A stretch of 64,000 nucleotides of DNA from Akanthomyces muscarius (Eukaryota > Ascomycota > Sordariomycetes > Hypocreales > Cordycipitaceae). The DNA is taken from the NCBI RefSeq assembly GCF_028009165.1, contig NC_079245.1, forward strand, positions 2,604,001 to 2,668,000, given 5' to 3'. Each line of letters begins with the position of its first letter. Position 1 is the first letter of the stretch. Shown here piece by piece: positions 1 to 11,643 of the stretch. The notes below the pieces were generated by a model. That model was not told the DNA's origin. It saw nothing but the letters and a program-made list of their open reading frames with translations, and ran no database searches. The position numbers were made by a program, and so were the translations under genes.

Positions 1-1881
1 CCGAGCTGGCTGGAACTGCCGTTGATGTTCAAAGAAGAGAGACTCTGCTGCGCGCGGTGTCGGTTAACATTAGACCAGTTTCTGCTGGCATCAGGCTTTG
101 GCGATGGTGACAAGGCAAGGTCGAGAGCAGCAGAAGATGCAGAGAGCTGAACGGAAAGCACACCAAGGTCAGAAAGCACGCAAGACAACGAGTTGAAGAG
201 GGCAAAGGAGGGAAGGCAACAGAATTTCAATTGCATACAAGGCACTTGCTCGCGCTGCAATGTGAAGGAGGAGAAAATTGAGCAAGCAGCACTGGTTGTT
301 GTCACGGGTGGGCGTTTGCACAGTCCGCATTAGCGTGCGGCTGCCGCCAGCTGGCAGCGTAAACGGCAGCCCGCCTGCCGCTGTGCCAATGTGATTTCTG
401 ATTCAATCATCAAAATAGAAATGGTAAACTTACGATCTGGTCATCTCGGCGGACAAGCGTCGGGAAGTTGTGGTCGGGAGTATCGCGGCGCGGAAAGGCG
501 TTTGGTTCATCCTCGCCAAACAGGAATCGAGCGGTGTTGGTCTGGTCCAGGTGGTGGCCCTCATACAATCCATTCTTGGACTTGGTAACCGGCATCGAGT
601 AACGGTTGAAACTATTGCTCATGTTAGAATACAAGGGCAGAAAGCAGCACGGGCACAGCTCCATATTTGGCTGCCATCTACAAAACACAAAAATCCGGCT
701 GCCGAGAGCTTTGGCTGGCAAAGAGGTGCCCATCGTCATGCGCATCATCCATCGGACGACCGACTCGGCAGATGCTAATGACCATGGGCAAAGACTCGGG
801 CATGCCAAAAATTTGTGGCCTGCTGATATTGGGGTGCAGAACGGAGGACGGTGACGTACGCATTGCCAGATCGGTGGCTGGAAGGATCCTGGCGAACGGC
901 CTCTTCCTTCTCGTCGTCGCTGTTTCGGCGAGTGGTGGGAACGGATCGCGAGGGCAGGGGTTCATCGTATCCGTAGCGAGACTGCATGAGGCCAGATGGC
1001 GGAGAAGTCACCTGCGAGCCTGACCTTCCGGGGCGGTTGAAGAGGCCTGGGGGCGAGGTGAGGCTGGAGGTGGAATACCGATTCGGTCGCGAAAACATGG
1101 AGGGGAAGCCCGAGTTGTGGTCGCGATATTCGGGAGGCGTGGTGGGCTCGGACTGGTGGCCGCCGAGGCGAACAATTTCCTCCTCCATCTGAGCGAGTTC
1201 TTGAGCCTCGCGACGCGACTGCTGATCGAGCTTTTGCATTTCCAGCTCGAAGCGGCGGCGCTGCTCTCGAATTCTCTCGTACTCCATTTTCTTCTGCTCA
1301 ATCTATGTGTAGGAGACAAAAAAGGTCAGTAAACCATTTTCTTATACTTTTTTTCATATTTTTTGGGAGTGTGGCAGCGTGGCGCGGTGTGAGAACCAGA
1401 GAGCCTCGGCAGGTGATGGTGTGGCGCGCCAGAGGCTTTCGGGTGGCTAGCATCGAGAGACATGGTGTCGGGTAATACCACATACCAATTGAACCTTGTG
1501 CAACGTTTGCTGTCATCAATGTCAGTAAGCGTGAGGTAAAGGGGCAAGCCTTCTGGCGCCATCCAGGGCGGCGCAGCGAGGCTTGCGATGCGAAACTAGT
1601 CTCGGGGCACGTCTGGGAATACTGACGGTGGAGGAGTAGTCGTGCGACAGCTCGGGACCGTTAGTGGGCGAAGTCATGCTGGAAAGAGTCGGGACACGGC
1701 CGGAGTCGGTAGTGAAGCGACGAGGGAGATTTGCGCGATGGTCGTGGGGAGGCGGCTGCTGCATGGCCATTCTGGAGTTGCCGTTGCGAGGTGGTGAAAC
1801 TAGAGAGGAGATTGGCAGGTCGTTCCTCGACGACTGCTGCTGCTGCTGCTGCTGCTGCTGTCGGAAACGCAGGTCGTCCAT
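1..1881 (-). CDS. Pumilio/PUF-family RNA-binding protein, N-terminal part (partial at left edge)
   Basis: Five coding exons can be traced: 1627-1881, 1486-1509, 860-1302, 434-611 and <1-146, read right to left. The start is ATG 1881-1879, giving MDDLRFR followed by nine Gln encoded by pure CAG (1834-1860). Next come a low-complexity Ser/Pro region, a charged coiled-coil-like stretch (EYERIREQRRRFELEMQKL) and conserved linker motifs such as GGHQSEPTTPPEYRD, NRYSMPVTKS and LDQTNTARFLFGEDE. I recognise these as the N-terminal region of sordariomycete PUF proteins. The RNA-binding Pumilio repeats would lie beyond base 1, so RNA recognition cannot be checked here. PUF proteins bind mRNA 3'UTRs in the cytoplasm and repress or localise transcripts. 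The second exon is only 24 nt, and intron 1 has a GTCAGT donor. All junctions keep frame. The exact PUF subfamily is uncertain. Confidence 0.8.
1834..1860 (-). repeat. CAG(9) trinucleotide repeat in PUF coding exon
   Basis: Nine uninterrupted CTG units on the + strand are read as CAG on the coding strand. They encode nine glutamines near the N-terminus of the PUF protein. A pure repeat of this kind is likely to vary in length between strains. Confidence 0.95.
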
Positions 1882-4800
1882 GGTGGGCAAAAGACTCGTA
1901 CACGCCGGATTGGCACCGCGGGGTTGGGAATTTAAGAGCCTGCCTTCATGAATGAAGGGCGAGGAGAGGATGTCAGCGTGCGCGGTGAAGGAGGAGAAGA
2001 GCAAAAGAGAAATCAGGAACGACGAGGCGACGTTGAGGCGGGGTGGATGGGATGGATGGGAGAGTGGATGGATGGGCGGCACCGGCGCGGGCTTTGGGGG
2101 GTCCGGTGGTCCAGCCAAGGCCTGTGGACAGCCAGGTCTAGACAGACAGCGTGGGCTTGCGTGGTGTTGGTGGGTGAGCGAACCAGGCAAGGATGGGCAG
2201 GGTCGGGGTTCAGGCTAAGTAGCTGGCGGCAGCAAGGCAAGTTACCTGCTCTGAATGACTAGCTCGTCGGCCTTTGGCAACTTCCTCTTGGGGGTGTGGC
2301 AGAGGTGTGTGTGTCGAATGTGTATGATGAGTGTGCGCCAGAGATTCCAGCAGGTCCTGCGAGAGCCTGGGCCGTGCTGAGCTTTGCAATTCGCACTGAT
2401 GGGAGCTGGCTGCCGTCGATGGCCTGGAATACGGTCGATGCTGGTTTGCCAGCCTGATGAAAGCCTCCGAGGTGTCCAGATAGTGCGACAGCCACCCTGG
2501 CCGTGTCCCTTTTTTTTGCCGCCCAGTGTCGCCGTCGTCGATGCCCCATGCCCCCGGCCGCCTGCAGACCGCCGCACAAAAAAGCTCAAGCGAGACAGGG
2601 CATGGTTGGAAAAAAAAAAGAAATTGAGAAAGTTGGGCAAGACGAGTGGTGAGTTGTTTGGAGGGGCAAGGTACGGGACAGGATAAAGGCCGATTTTCAA
2701 ACAAACTGGTGAAGAAATAGCAAATGTGTACTTTTACTCACCTAAACTCAGACCCCTATTTGCTGCTGCTGGTAATTGTAGAGCGCAGCGGCGAAGTGTC
2801 TCAAGGTTTTGACAGCGGTGCCGGTATGTCAACTCACAACTCACAAGGTGGAAAATCAGGTAGACCTTAGAAATAAGAGACGGAATAATTGGAAACTCGA
2901 AGAAAGAGAAACGGCGAGAGAGAAGGGTTGTGAATAAAATGCTACAGCTACAAGGGATACCTGCGGACCAATTGTGTGGAGGCGGGGGCCTGTCGTGCGT
3001 GCCATCTGCAAGCCTCTGTGCGAGTACCTACCAAGCAGAGACTGGTTAGTTATGTACGGTACTTGCTCAGGTACGACAGTGCTCCGTGCTCCGTACTAAC
3101 TAGGTAGTCTCCCGTACAAAGCGTAGCATCAAGCTTTGTGGCACATGGCCAGGCTGCCAGGCCGCCAGCCGGGCAAAGGTTACGGTGATGACTCGTCTGA
3201 AAGTGTGACTCTCACAGCCTCAGAGACGAGGCTTTTCCAGACCAAAGCGTCTTGTTTCAATTATTCTATCCGGGCTATCAAGGCGACTCTTCTTGTCAAC
3301 TATGCGTAGCCAACCCACGTAGCTCTACTGATATGCCAGTACGCAGTGCTGCAGCCAAAGAACAGCGAATACCCGCACCAGCGAGCCCTGTCACCGGTGG
3401 CGGCCGGGTGGAGGCGGCCAACTGGGGCAGGCTAGCATCTCTCACTCGCTGCCAGGCTGCCAGCCCTCTCTGCCTCTGCGGCTTTCCTTGCTCGCTGCTG
3501 GCGCGCCGCCATTGGACCACAGGTTAGAGTGTCAGTGGTGCTCCATGGGGGCTCGCGCAGCCAGTTGGGTTCAGGCACCCGAGCTAACAGACTGGGGCGG
3601 CTGCCCTTCTATTTTTTTTTTTCTCTTCAGTAGGAGCGGGCCAGGGGTGGCCCGGTGTTGGTCTGGTTGCACTTACATGCTTGGGGTTTAGTTAGTCCCA
3701 GGGTGGGTTTTGGGGGCGCCGAACGAGCTCCGGGAGAGGAGTGGGCAGCAAGTTTCTTTCTGAAGAAAAAGGTTGTTGCGCCGACCCAATCAAGAGGCTT
3801 TGTTGTGGCTGTAGAGATGCGGCGCATAGGTAATGTGCCCTCGCGGCAGCAAGCTGCTAAGATGAACCATCTCTTTAGAGATGCCGGGGATTAACTGCAA
3901 GCCGGCTGCAGCATGGACTCGAAGCCTCTGACCTTTGACACTCTGACAAATCTTACCAGAGCCTACTAAGTAATTAAGACAAGGCTGGTCCCCATTACAA
4001 GTTCGCAAGTGCAGCTCTTCCACGCTGCAGTCAAAGAACTGCACAAAGACGTCCTGACTGCTACTTTTCCTTCAAAAGATCATTGGCATAACTAAATATC
4101 CGGTTGCTCTCGCAGATGGAGAGATCAGGTGCAAGCCCCCGTCCCAACCACTTTTTTTCGCACGCAGGGGCCTGTCCTGCAAGGCACCTTTCCCAGCAGT
4201 GTGATATCACACACAGACAGAGACAGACGCACACAGGCTTTGTTCGCATGAGGACCGTCCGGACTCGCCTTAGCCTTCATTGCGCACATGGCCTAACTCA
4301 AGGTGGCATGAGAAAGATCTCGTGCATGAATTGCAAAGCACACAGAGACATTGGCAACGGGGTCGCATCTCAAGTCCCTAGTCTGAGACTGTTTTGTTCC
4401 ATTTATTAGCGGGAGTTTGGGCGGCTAGATGCCTTGGCCCAAGTTACATTCAACATTGAGGCATCTATGCCAACGAACCAGTTTACGCTAGGCCTGTTCA
4501 TCAGTGGCCAACTGATCAGTCAAGCTCGCTCGTCGCTGACTCGAAAATCCTGCATCTGGTCCTTGCAGAAAAGTTTATAATTATACTATCAGTGACTTGT
4601 TTCACTAATTTCATTGCCACGCTTTTATTCGAGCTGGGGCGAGGGATTAAAAGATATCGAGTCATCTTGACCCTGAAAACCTATCCAACCTCCTCCCCAG
4701 GCCCCAATATTCCCATCTAGCCCGATACGCCGCCGAACACTTCGCCCCGAAGCCTCTGGAGCTAGTCAACAAGATCCCTGCTTTTCTTTTCGTCCCTACC

Positions 4801-7669
4801 AGTGCTACCAGTGCGTACCTCCCGGGCAGGCAAAGCTGGCAAGCTAGACTCATTCAGCTAGATAACTAAACTAACTAGTCTCATGCAACGGTGAAGGACA
4901 GGGAACATGAAGAGAACCAGAAAGAGACTCGGGTTTATTCGCTAGGCCCTCTCGGCCGACCAGCGTTAGCGTACGCAGATGTTTTTTTTTTCTTTTCTTT
5001 TTTTCCTATAAATGGCCAGGATTTGCTGAGTTTGACTCGGGGCGCAACGTCATGTCTTCCCGCTAGGACTTGCTTTTAAAAGTTAGGACCAACTTCGTTG
5101 GCTTGGATCCCGATGGCGCGCTGCACCACCGTGCAGATGTCTCGGACCCCCAGCAGCGGACTCGACACCGCCCACAGCCCTCTACAGACGTGTGAATACA
5201 CGCCAACCGGCCACTCACAACGAGCCTCCAGGGCAAATCTCACACTTGGGCCAAGCGTCTCCCGTTCCCTGCCGCGATTGCTGCTAGATGGACAGCTGCG
5301 ATTTTCCCCAGGGGTGCCCCGTCCTGCCAGACGCCCTCTTTCTCTTTCAAACTAGTTGTATGTAATGCAGGGCTGCGCGTGCATACGCACATGCACTTAC
5401 ATGGGCGGCTTGGCCAAGCGGCCTGCTAACTGGCCATGTACATGTACGCCTGCTGGCTGCTGCATATATTCCCTGCCAGCCCTAACTGTCTCAGTTTCTG
5501 GGTTAATTTTCGAAAAGTAAAAAGCCATTGCTGCCAAACTTTTCAATCTTCAATGTTCCCCTCTCGAGCCTCGCCACTGCTCATCAATCTGGAATGTTCT
5601 CTCTACCGAGACGCAGCTTCACCGACTTTTTAAAGGCGGTTGCGGAGTGGAGCAGAACCCGCGCCTCTGGAGCCAAGTCCAGTTCCAGTCGCTGTGGTTT
5701 TTTATCTCTCCTGCTGCCTATTGTTGGCTGGCGCTTTCTGGCGCTGGTTGGCCGGCTCTTGTGGAGTGGGCGACGGCGAACGACCCCATCTCCTGAATAG
5801 CCCGTTGTCAACACCCTTGCAACTGTCAACTACTGGTAACTCCTCAGTGACTCGAACGCCTCTGTAAGTCCCAGCCCTGAGAATATCCGGGCATTGTTAG
5901 GCAACCCTCTCGCCATCACAGTTTTCAAAATTAGATTTGCCCACTCGCATCCCACCGCCTCCACCTCTAACTCTCCAGCCTCTCTCATTGCCAGCCAGCA
6001 TATGGCGCACAGACTCACCGTATCCCAGATATCAGATCATCTATTCCCAATGCCGCAAGTTTTCTTCCCAGCCTTTGACAATTCTTCTACCGTCTGCCTT
6101 TTGTCCCAATTCTCCCTTCGTTCTTTGGCCCACCGCAAATCCACACGCCACGCCAGCCGGCTCATGCAACGTCATGTTAGTTATAACAGAGGAACCCAGC
6201 GGCCCAGGCAAAATCCATTCACTTGCATTGTGCAGCTTTCTCGCTACCAACCAGATGGGCGCCCGTCTCGTTCCGGTCCACATCCGTCCAAGACCCCTAG
6301 CCCCTCCTCTAGCCACTTCAAGATGGAGGGGTAATTTGTCAATCACCAACCCTCCCTGCGCAAGTGAGGGGTAGTCGACAGCGGAAAACCCAGGATCACA
6401 ACTATGTCATAGCTCCCCTCTCCGCTCCTGCTCGTCTCCCATACTGCATAGACTCGGTGTTGCGGGTGCTGATGCCACTGCTGCTCGCTCTTGTCACTCC
6501 GTGGCTATGAGCAGCTGCGCCATCCCTGCGCAGTGCCCCTCTGCCTGCCCAACCACCCCTCGACGATGCGCAATAACCCTAATCGTCCTGTTTGGACAAG
6601 CTTTTGTGCGTGTGCGTGTGCGCATGTCCCAGTTTGAGCTGCTGCTGCTAGTGGTACTACTGCATGCGCATTGCATGCGGGCAGCCAGCCACAGACTCGC
6701 CTAGGAGGAGTGTCTCCTTCCTTCGGTCCTGCAAATTCCGTAGGACATCAACCGCGACAAGTATGTTAGGGCTAGCTGTGACACAAAAATGCAAGTGACT
6801 GGTCACAACCCCCACGACAACTTTGCTGGCAGTATGTGATGCCTGCCAGATGTGTGCCTCGCTGTTGGCAAGCCCAATCGCGGTGACAGACTGCTCATGC
6901 CGAATTTTGTCACCTGCAAGTTTTCAACTTCTCACGATTCACAGCTGCGGACCGTAGTATCGAGGTTGCAGCTCAGTATTGGAGAGGTCAACCAACCAGA
7001 GATCCGGTGCTGTGGCCTCCCAGAAAACTTACAAGACGCGGCAACTGTCTATTCTTTGTCTACTTCCGCTATTTTCGTAACAAGACTGTATATCGACCCT
7101 GGGGCTCCTGTCGTCATATCACAGATATGTTGCCAAGCTTGACTGCACGCAGCAGGTGCTTACTTCCACAACCCGCTCGCTCAGATCTCACAGAAGCCTC
7201 ATACCAATCTTCTGCAAGCTAAAATTGATATTTGACTGGGTATATAATGCGGTTAAAAATAGTTATACGGAAATGAGACAGAAGCGAGTGCTTGGTTGCC
7301 AATTGTTTTAAACAAGCCAGTCCCAAGTAGCAGCAACACACAGATTCAAAGACAAGGGCAACGCTGCAGGTATTATTTTGAAACAATTCTCCGCGAAAAG
7401 AAGTCATTAACTACACTATTCCGTACTTTTCACCACATTGCCTCAATGCCTCCTCCCTCTCTGGCGCCTGTTCTCATCGTCCCCCACCTTGAAGCTTGCT
7501 ATCGGCCCCACTTCAGCGCCTTATCGAGCGACGGCAACTTTTTTTTCTTGCAAAGCATCGCGACTTAGCATTCCGGCCACAGCGAAGCCAAAGCCCTCGA
7601 TTCCCGCGCGCTCCCACACCACAGTTACTGCTTCGCTCCATAGATGTCTTGCGGGCGGTGACGGACAAG
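1882..7669. other. 5.8 kb gap between PUF and RPC2 starts; no supported gene
   Basis: This is the longest gene-free stretch in the window and serves as the divergent upstream region of PUF (-) and RPC2 (+). It holds GATGGATG-type and pyrimidine-rich low-complexity tracts near 2030-2080, several A/T runs, and a GTAC/TACC-rich patch around 3025-3120. Open frames here are short, overlap one another on both strands and match no family I know. A long 5' leader, 5'UTR introns or a non-coding transcript are possible but not shown. Confidence 0.5.
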
Positions 7670-10600
7670 ATGGCGGCGATCGACGACGGCTTCGAGGCCC
7701 TCCTGGAGCCATTTTACAACGGCAAGAAGCTAACGGACCCAATCTCGACCAAGGAAGACAAATTTCAGCTCTTGCCCGCCTTCCTCAAGGTCAAAGGTAC
7801 GACATCTGCACAAGCCGTGAGAAGCTCTAGCTCGTCAGCTGCTAATATTATTCATAGGTCTTGTAAAACAGTACGTCTTGCCGCCGAGGTTTGCGCAACT
7901 CAAGGAGCAGTCGCTGACTCACTACCTGCAGGCACATCGATTCCTACAATTTCTTTGTCGAGCATGAGATCAAGGATATCGTCCGCGCAAACCGCACGAT
8001 TCGCAGCGATGTCGATAGCAATTTCTGGCTAGAGTACGTATCTTGCCATTGGGTCCGTTCTCACGGCGCATCGGCACTAACCTCGCCCGCGCAGATTTAC
8101 AGACATTCGCGTCGACCACCCCCAACGACAAGACTACAAAGAGGCCAAGTCCTCTACCGATGTGACGCCTATGGAATGTCGGCTACGAGATATGACCTAC
8201 GCTGCTCCAATTCTTGTCGACATTGTATACATTCGTGACAAGCAAAAGATCATCAGACGAAATGTTTCCCTCGGCCGAATGCCTGTCATGCTTCGCAGCT
8301 CCAAGTGCCGACTGTCTGGCGCCAATAATGCCCAAATGGAAAAGATGAACGAGTGCCCGCTCGATCCTGGCGGTTACTTCATCATCAACGGTACCGAAAA
8401 GGTGATTCTTATTCAAGAACAGCTGAGCAAGAACCGAGTCATTGTCGAGGCCGACGAAAAGAACCACATTATTTCCGCTTCCGTCACGAGCTCTACACAT
8501 GAGAGAAAATCCAAGACAAACGTCACTTTAAAAAAGGACAGAATTGTTCTGATGCACAATGTCCTGGTCGAGGGTGTCCCCATTGTCATTGTGCTCAAGG
8601 CTCTGGGTGGACTTTCCGACTACGAAATTATGCAGCTCGTTGCTGGTGCCGACGGTCGCTACCAAGACGAATTTCTCATCAACTTTGACGAAGCGACGAA
8701 AGCTGGTGTCTTTACTCAACACCAAGCCCTCGAGTATATCGGTTCCAGAGTCAAGATGGGTTCGCGTAGAGGCCAATTCGGCCCTCAGGTTCGCCGAAAC
8801 AATGTCGAAGAGGGCCTCGACGCCCTTGCGAACTTGATCATCGCACACGTTCCTATTGAGGGTCTAGACTTTTACCCCAAAGCCATCTATGTTGCTATGA
8901 TGACACGCAAAGTTCTTATGGCTGCCCAAGATAGCAAGCTCGTTGATGACAGAGATTTTGTCGGAAACAAGCGACTCGAGCTTGCTGGTCAGCTTCTGTC
9001 TCTGCTCTTTGAAGATCTGTTCAAACGATTCATGGTCGAAGTCAAGATGTCCATCGACAAATTCCTGAAGAAAAACAACAGAGCTGTCCCTCTAGATGCT
9101 GTCAACATGATTAGCAACCATGCAAACAACATTGGCATGGGAATCAACAGAGCTATCCAGACGGGTAACTGGAGCGTGAAGCGTTTCAACATGAATCGTG
9201 CCGGTGTGACGCACGTTCTCAGTCGTCTGAGTTATATTGCAGCTCTTGGTATGATGACTCGTATCAGCAGTCAGTTCGAAAAGACCAGAAAGGTCTCCGG
9301 CCCTCGTGCCTTGCAACCCTCTCAGTGGGGTATGCTTTGTCCCTCGGATACTCCCGAAGGTGAAGCGTGCGGCCTCGTCAAGAACCTGGCTCTTATGACC
9401 CATATTACGACCAATGTCGACGAAGATCCTGTCAAGAGATGGGTCTTCACTCTTGATGTTGGCGTTGAGCCTATTCGCAACTTCTCCGGCGCAGAGATGC
9501 ACCGCGAAGGCTCGTATATCATTCACATTAACGGTACGCCATTTGCTCTTACCAGATATCCTAAGAGGTTCTGTTCAAGGTTCCGAACTATGCGCCGGCG
9601 TGGCTGGATCTCGCCGTTTGTCAGTATCAGCATCAATCTGCATTTCAACGCCGTACACATTGCCACCGACGAAGGGCGAATTTGCAGACCATATATCATT
9701 GTTAAGAATGGTGTGCAAAAGCTGAAGCCAGAACATCTTCGCCTCCTCCAACTCGGCAAAGTCACATTTGACGATTTCTTGCGAAACGGTGTCGTCGAAT
9801 ACCTTGACGTCAACGAGGAACAAGATGCCTTGGTCACAATTTACGAGGACAAGGTTACCATGGGTACCACGCATTTGGAAATTGAACCATTCACAATTCT
9901 CGGTGCTGTGGCTGGCCTCATTCCGTTTCCCCACCACAACCAGTCGCCACGTAACACTTACCAGTGTGCAATGGGTAAACAAGCTATTGGTGCCATTGCA
10001 TACAACCAGTTCAACCGTATCGACACACTTCTATACACACTGGTGTACCCTCAACGGCCAATGGTCATCAGCAAGACTATCCAACTGGTCAACTACGACA
10101 AGTTGCCAGCTGGTCAAAACGCAACTGTCGTTGTCATGTCATACTCTGGTTACGATATTGAAGATGCCCTCGTCCTGAACAAGGGCTCTATTGACCGAGG
10201 ATTTGGCCGTTGCCAAGTGTTTCGCAAATACACCACCGAGTTGCAAAAGTACCCCAATGGTCGTAGAGAACGCATCGGTGATCCTGTCAACGAAGGCGAC
10301 GGCGACCAGCGAAAGCGCAGCGAGAAGCACAAGGCCCTCGATGACGATGGCCTTGCCATGGTGGGCGGCAGAGTCTTCTCTGGCCAGTCCATGATCAAGA
10401 AGGAGACGCCTCTCGATCTCACCACAACGGGCATTGGCTTGGATCGCGGATCTAGCGACTTCCGCGACTCTGCTGTCAACTACCGCATTCCCGATCCCGC
10501 CTACATTGACAAAGTTATGATTTCACATACGGAGAAAGATACCACCGTCGTCAAGGTCCAAACGAGACAGACCCGACGACCCGAGCTTGGCGACAAGTTT

Positions 10601-11326
10601 TCTTCTCGCCACGGTCAAAAGGGTGTCGTGGGTATCATTGTCGACCACGAAGACATGCCTTTTGCCGACAATGGTCTCACGCCCGACATCATCATGAACC
10701 CCCACGGTTTTCCCTCTCGAATGACTGTCGGCAAGCTCCTCGAATGTCTGACAGGCAAAGCCTCCATCGTCCACGGCCGTCCTGACTACGGCTTCGGCGA
10801 CGCCTTCCGCTCACACCCGCTCGAGGAGATGAGCCAAGTCCTCCTGGACCACGGCTTCTCGTGGGAGGGCAAGGACTACTTCACCTCGGGTCTGACCGGC
10901 GAGCCGCTTGAGGCGTACATTTTCAACGGCCCCATCTACTACCAGCGTCTCAAGCACATGGTCCAGGACAAGATGCACTCGCGTGCTCGTGGCCCCCGTG
11001 CCATCCTCACCCGCCAACCCACCGAAGGTCGTTCGCGCGACGGTGGTCTACGTCTCGGCGAAATGGAGCGTGATTGTCTGATTGCCTACGGCGCCTCGCA
11101 GCTGCTGCTCGAGCGCCTCATGATCAGCTCCGACGGCGTCGTCATTGACATTTGCCAGCAGTGCGGCCTCTTTGGCTACAAGGGCTACTGCCAGACGTGC
11201 AAGAGCACGCGCGAGGTCACCAAGATGACGATGCCTTACGCAGCCAAACTCCTGGTCCAGGAGCTAATCAGCATGAACGTCGGTGTACGGCTGCAGCTGG
11301 CGGACGAATTCCCGCATCCCAAGTAA
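7670..11326 (+). CDS. RPC2: DNA-directed RNA polymerase III second-largest subunit (RPC2/RET1)
   Basis: Second-largest subunit of RNA polymerase III, which makes tRNA and 5S rRNA in the nucleus. Exons are 7670-7796, 7858-7870, 7932-8033 and 8095-11326, giving 1157 aa, a normal length for the family. The spliced start reads MAAIDDGFEALLEPF, and frame is kept through a 13-nt second exon. Landmarks include the Pol III-type protrusion and lobe, the fork/hybrid-binding region (PSDTPEGEACGLVKNLALM), the catalytic-side motif GYDIEDALVLNKGS, the conserved ELGDKFSSRHGQKGVVG block, and a C-terminal zinc ribbon at about 1100-1117 (CQQCGLFGYKGYCQTC). I assign Pol III rather than Pol II or I from the overall sequence, including the FLKKNNRAVPLDAVNMI segment. 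No frameshift or missing motif was seen. Confidence 0.96.
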
Positions 11327-11643
11327 GCAATGACAAACTGCTTGGGCTTTGGTACTTTGTATATCTGTTTTATCTTCATGAGTGGCTGTATATAGATGGC
11401 ACTGGAATTTCTTGTTTTCTGACGATTGCATATTGGACGGAGTGTTGGCTTTTGAAGTGGATTAAGGGGATGAATGAAACAATGTTGATGATCTATAAAA
11501 TAAAGAACCCTTTACCCAACTTTAGTCTACAGTCGAAGTGTATGTCAATAAGGATGCGCCCAAATTCATGCCGTTTCAACCCAAACGCCAACGTCATGTA
11601 TGGAATATCATTCGTAGCGTATTAACCCTTCTCTGGCCATTGA
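11327..11643. other. RPC2/RAD57 convergent intergenic region
   Basis: These 317 bases separate two convergent stop codons. They are AT-rich, contain AATAAA-like hexamers (for example near 11500) and presumably hold both 3'UTRs. No coding or structured element was seen. Confidence 0.6.

Noticed and set aside
2210..2704. Minus-strand frames (164 and 152 codons) upstream of PUF
   Set aside because: Overlapping low-complexity frames with no domain; probably leader or promoter DNA.
5404..5440. tRNA A-box-like GGCTTGGCCAAGCGGCC
   Set aside because: No B box or acceptor stem at the right distance; it is simply a short inverted repeat.
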